A DNA stretch of 64,000 nucleotides from Haematobia irritans. Its lineage: Eukaryota > Arthropoda > Insecta > Diptera > Muscidae. Positions within the stretch are counted from its first letter, which is position 1. Each line of letters starts with the position of its first letter. The stretch lies in assembly GCF_050003625.1 (NCBI RefSeq), contig NC_134401.1, positions 64,883,242 through 64,947,241 of the forward strand. Reading direction: 5' to 3'. The notes beneath the pieces are model-generated. The model was given only the letters and a program-made list of their open reading frames with translations. It ran no database searches and was not told the origin of the DNA. Of this stretch, positions 61,134 to 64,000 are shown piece by piece. Made by a program: the position numbers and the translations under genes.

Positions 61134-61375
61134 TAGAGAAATTGCAATTTTTAATCGTTACTTCTCCTTAATACATAATTTTAAAGAAAATTAAGTTTTT
61201 GTATGGTACTGTGCCAAAATGTATCATTATATTCTACTTTTACTGATTAAGTTTTGATTTTAGCGGCTAAACTCAAACGCATTTTCCTATAACTAACGTA
61301 CGCAAACAATTATTGAAGTCAAGGAAATTTTCTCAAAACGTAGTAGTTCTATGAACTAAAAAGAGAGTTAAACTG

Positions 61376-61943
61376 CCCAGCAAAAAAGTTGGAAGTTCAA
61401 AGGCACAACTTTAAAAGCACTCCCTAAAATGTCCTCCCAAAGATATTCTTTATTTTAAGTACACAGGAAGTTCTTCTAATTATTTTTTTTTTATAACTTG
61501 CTTCTATCTTATTTTTAATAGGTAATTTTAACTTTTTTGTCCAAATAGGTTAAAAACAGAGTAAGAATTAATAAAATGGTACAATTTATTAAAATTATTT
61601 TGAAAAAAAATGGTAAATCCATTCTAGAAAAATTTGGAATTTTTGAGAATGTTTGATGTCAAATGTTTCAGACAAGCGTTAGAATACATTAAAAATCATA
61701 AAAAATTATAAAAATTATTTATTTGACAAAATATCATTAAATTGTTTAATTCACATCCAAAACACTGAATATGGATCACTCCTTAAGAAGTTATGCAAAT
61801 TCAGTAAAACTGCTGTTGAAATGGTGGACATCTATCCTATGACAAGCCCATGTTAAATTCATCACTTCTGCGCCAATTTTGCACCATTTCTGGATCCAAA
61901 AAGAAAATTTTCACTACTTTTTGGTGGCGATTTTTTTGCTGGG
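61376..61943 (+). mobile_element. Family E element, copy E4 (most complete)
   Basis: 568 bp, inverted ends CCCAGCAAAAAAGT and TCGCCACCAAAAAGT...CCCAGCAAAAAAATCG in reverse. Contains all phrases seen in E1 and E3. No coding capacity. Target duplication unclear. Confidence 0.7.
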
Positions 61944-63180
61944 TTGCTTTAGAGCCCCGGAGGGTTCACTTTTATGAGTGTACTTGAAAAATTACAACAT
62001 TTTACTTGAAGTTGTTTTGGTATTGCGGTAAACTCGATTATGAAGGATTATGATACTATTATATATTATGAAAAGAGATCATTCAGAAAATCGATTAAAG
62101 TAAAAATCATTGGAAGTAAGCTTCTTTCAATTTAAACAAATAAAAGGTTCCAAAAAATTTTTTGGTGCTCTAAACGAAAAAAGAAAATAAAAAGATAAAA
62201 AAACGACCTTTCCTTTTTACTAAAAAGAAAATTGGATGGCTTTCAACAAAAGTGACACTAAATGTACAATGCACTGAACGTACACAAAAAGGAAACAAAA
62301 TGTTGGACATCATCCATTATTCAAACAAAATTGTCCACAAAGCCACATAAATTATGCACAAAAGTCGACTTTCAACAAAAGTGTGTTGAAGTTTTCTAGA
62401 TTTTTGTGTGCAAAACAACAGGGGCGACGTAAAGTATGAAAAACACATCTCAGCACAAATCACAAATTCAAGCACTCCCTTCCAAACCACTTCAAGCAGA
62501 ATGTATACTTTCTACACACCCACAAATACAACGTCGTCAACTGGGCCAGTTATATTCACTAAAGTGCTTGGCAGTGCTGAATAAGAGCTCTCTCAATAAT
62601 TTATGCGATGCAAATCTGCGATTATATGTTAATTAAATTATAATGGACTTAATTGTAGTCGCAAAGTGCTTGTTTTTGTTTTCTTTTTCTCTTCACCGTT
62701 CGTTTTATATTGATACACAGGCAAAAGTTCGTTTACGCACTGTTATTGGTTGCTGTGCTGTATATAAGCGGCTTATGTGGGCGGAGTTGCGCATGACGGC
62801 TATAGCATACCCATATGTATTGCATTTTCGTTAGTAGAGTGGTGTTATCACTCTCTCTCTCTCTCTCTCTCCTTCTCACTACCAATTCATGAAAAACTTC
62901 GTATTACTTCGTGTGAAAGTAGTTTCTCAAACCATGATAATTGAACAGTAGCTTTGTGGGTAGGTTTGGTGATTATTGATGGGTCTGGCAGTTTGTGTCC
63001 TAAGTCTTTCGTTTTGAATTGTGATTGTAAGTGAAATTTATATATGCGATTGGTTAGACATACAATGCATAAATATTTAAAAAATTCAATTCTCACGAAG
63101 TCACAACGGTAGACAAATATGGAATTTTAGTATGGGCCAAATTTAATCGTAGTTCAATCGGGAAATCGGTAGTACATAGT
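61944..63180. other. Single-copy-looking DNA with a promoter-like patch
   Basis: From 62400 the sequence is transposon-free. 62755-62830 has TATATAAGCGG, GGGCGGAG and several CpGs; 62850-62875 is a (CT)n tract, i.e. GAGAGAG on the minus strand. No exon recognised. Confidence 0.4.
62755..62880 (-). promoter_or_regulatory. Candidate promoter/GAGA-factor region upstream of Oaz
   Basis: A GAGA tract (minus strand, about 62850-62875), a TATA-like TTATATAC/TATATAAG at about 62760, and locally raised GC and CpG. Such combinations mark many fly promoters and Polycomb/Trithorax elements. The link to Oaz is only by position (about 13 kb upstream, same orientation) and is inference. Confidence 0.25.
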
Positions 63181-63185
63181 TACAC

Positions 63186-63412
63186 ATGTGGTCAAAATAA
63201 TAAGTACACGTTGTCATTTTTTTCTTTTGTCCTAACTCTAACATATTTTTTAATTTGGTGTTGTAACTACGTCATGTAACAAAAAGTTCAATATTGGCAG
63301 CACTGATTCAATAAGAAGAAAACGCAAAAATGTCATTATTTTTGTTTCCTGTGTTATCTTTGTGATGAAGCGCTTTATTTGGTTGGTCAAAAAAATAAGT
63401 ACATTACAATAA
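63186..63412 (+). mobile_element. Tc1-like terminal fragment with paired direct repeats
   Basis: GTGGTCAAAATAATAAGTACA at about 63188 and TTGGTCAAAAAAATAAGTAC at about 63383 lie about 195 bp apart in direct orientation, matching the IR/DR design of some Tc1-like ends. The other end was not found. Confidence 0.45.
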
Positions 63413-64000
63413 AGCAAATTAAAATTTTCGTACAATTCCCAAAAATAGTAAGAATGAACTACTGTATGGTTAAAATGGTCATGATTTGGCGCCAATGATT
63501 TTCTTCATAATTTTTAGTTAATATTTTCTTCTATTAGAGGGTGTAATTTCGTGAACTGTAGTTAAAAAGTACAACAGGGCATTAAATTTTCCTGGTTTTA
63601 ACAACGCTTTGGGGAAATCTCAAAATGTGGAGCAAAATTTAGTTCAATTTTCGTACGAGTTAGTTTATTCTTCCTATAAAACAGTTTACATTTTTTTCGG
63701 TATAGTAGAAAGAAAAACCAGTCTTTTTAGCTCTAAGAATTGAGGGAAAATCTCTTTGAACGACCGTCAAATCTTTTAAGTAATCGTTACTTTGTGTTCA
63801 AAAAGCCCTATAGAAAAGAAGTTCTGCGAAAACACGTGGAAAACCAAGCAAGACACTTCGAAAAACAGATAATCTTTTTGTCACTCTTCCAAAAAAGACC
63901 CTTTCAAATCATCCAGACAAGTTCCTGCTGAAAAAGGCAATGTTATATCAGCACGATCTATTTGGCAGCGATTAGTGCATGCTAAATAACCCGGCCGAAC
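63413..64000. other. No gene; repeat-like DNA to the window end
   Basis: 63560-63690 is related in reverse to 31810-31960. The frame at 63740-63931 is Lys/Arg-rich with no recognised family. Confidence 0.4.

Noticed and set aside
63188..63500. Complete Tc1-like transposon
   Set aside because: Only one end with paired direct repeats is visible; no transposase motif and no opposite end.

Overview
The window looks like nuclear DNA of a higher fly, probably a calyptrate (muscid-like) dipteran. It is AT-rich, has short GT-AG introns (91 and 99 bp) beside one long intron, holds a single large conserved gene, and is otherwise crowded with nested transposon remnants of kinds typical of large fly genomes. 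The species cannot be fixed from the sequence alone. There is no bacterial, viral or organellar gene content.

The one confident protein-coding gene is on the minus strand, in four coding exons between 39530 and 49885. Spliced, it encodes about 1,284 residues with 21 canonical C2H2 zinc fingers. It is the fly orthologue of vertebrate ZNF423/ZNF521, the Oaz (OLF1/EBF-associated zinc finger) gene. The splice junctions keep one frame throughout and three fingers are split across them. The 5' end is open: a good splice acceptor lies 2 nt before the first ATG, so at least one more upstream exon must lie at higher coordinates, inside or beyond the window.

Layout. 1-3350: unassigned AT-rich DNA, then a 'CAC...GTG' element interrupted by a pogo-like element. 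3350-4800: single-copy-looking DNA with a GC-rich patch. 4800-6625: a repeat-cored element (family G). 6839-20690: a mosaic of MITE families C, D, E and F, two repeat-cored elements (G3 and the H series), a dead mariner-like element and a LINE 3' end. 21020-30250: four family-B elements carrying tRNA-like modules, a family-A relative, a Harbinger-type MITE and a strong hairpin. 30250-34030: 29-bp minisatellites and a second G element. 35750-37100: a second H element. 37100-39530: Oaz 3' flank. 39530-49890: Oaz, whose long intron hosts a hAT element and MITEs. 49900-64000: Oaz 5' flank or first intron, with single-copy patches (50.0-50.9, 55.3-56.7 and 62.4-63.0 kb) among MITEs, a LINE fragment and another family-A element.

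The most interesting material is in the repeats. Families A-D share 'CAC' plus A-rich termini. Eight A/B copies have matching 2-bp target duplications that are not restricted to TA, and they carry dense short palindromes. Family B also carries divergent tRNA-like, Pol III-type modules, one followed by a T-run, and a conserved intron-like 58-bp segment. Families G and H share a terminal hairpin, a GGAC/GTCC microsatellite and a ~150-bp repeat core reminiscent of Helentron/DINE-type elements. Several nested insertions can be verified against empty sites within this same window.
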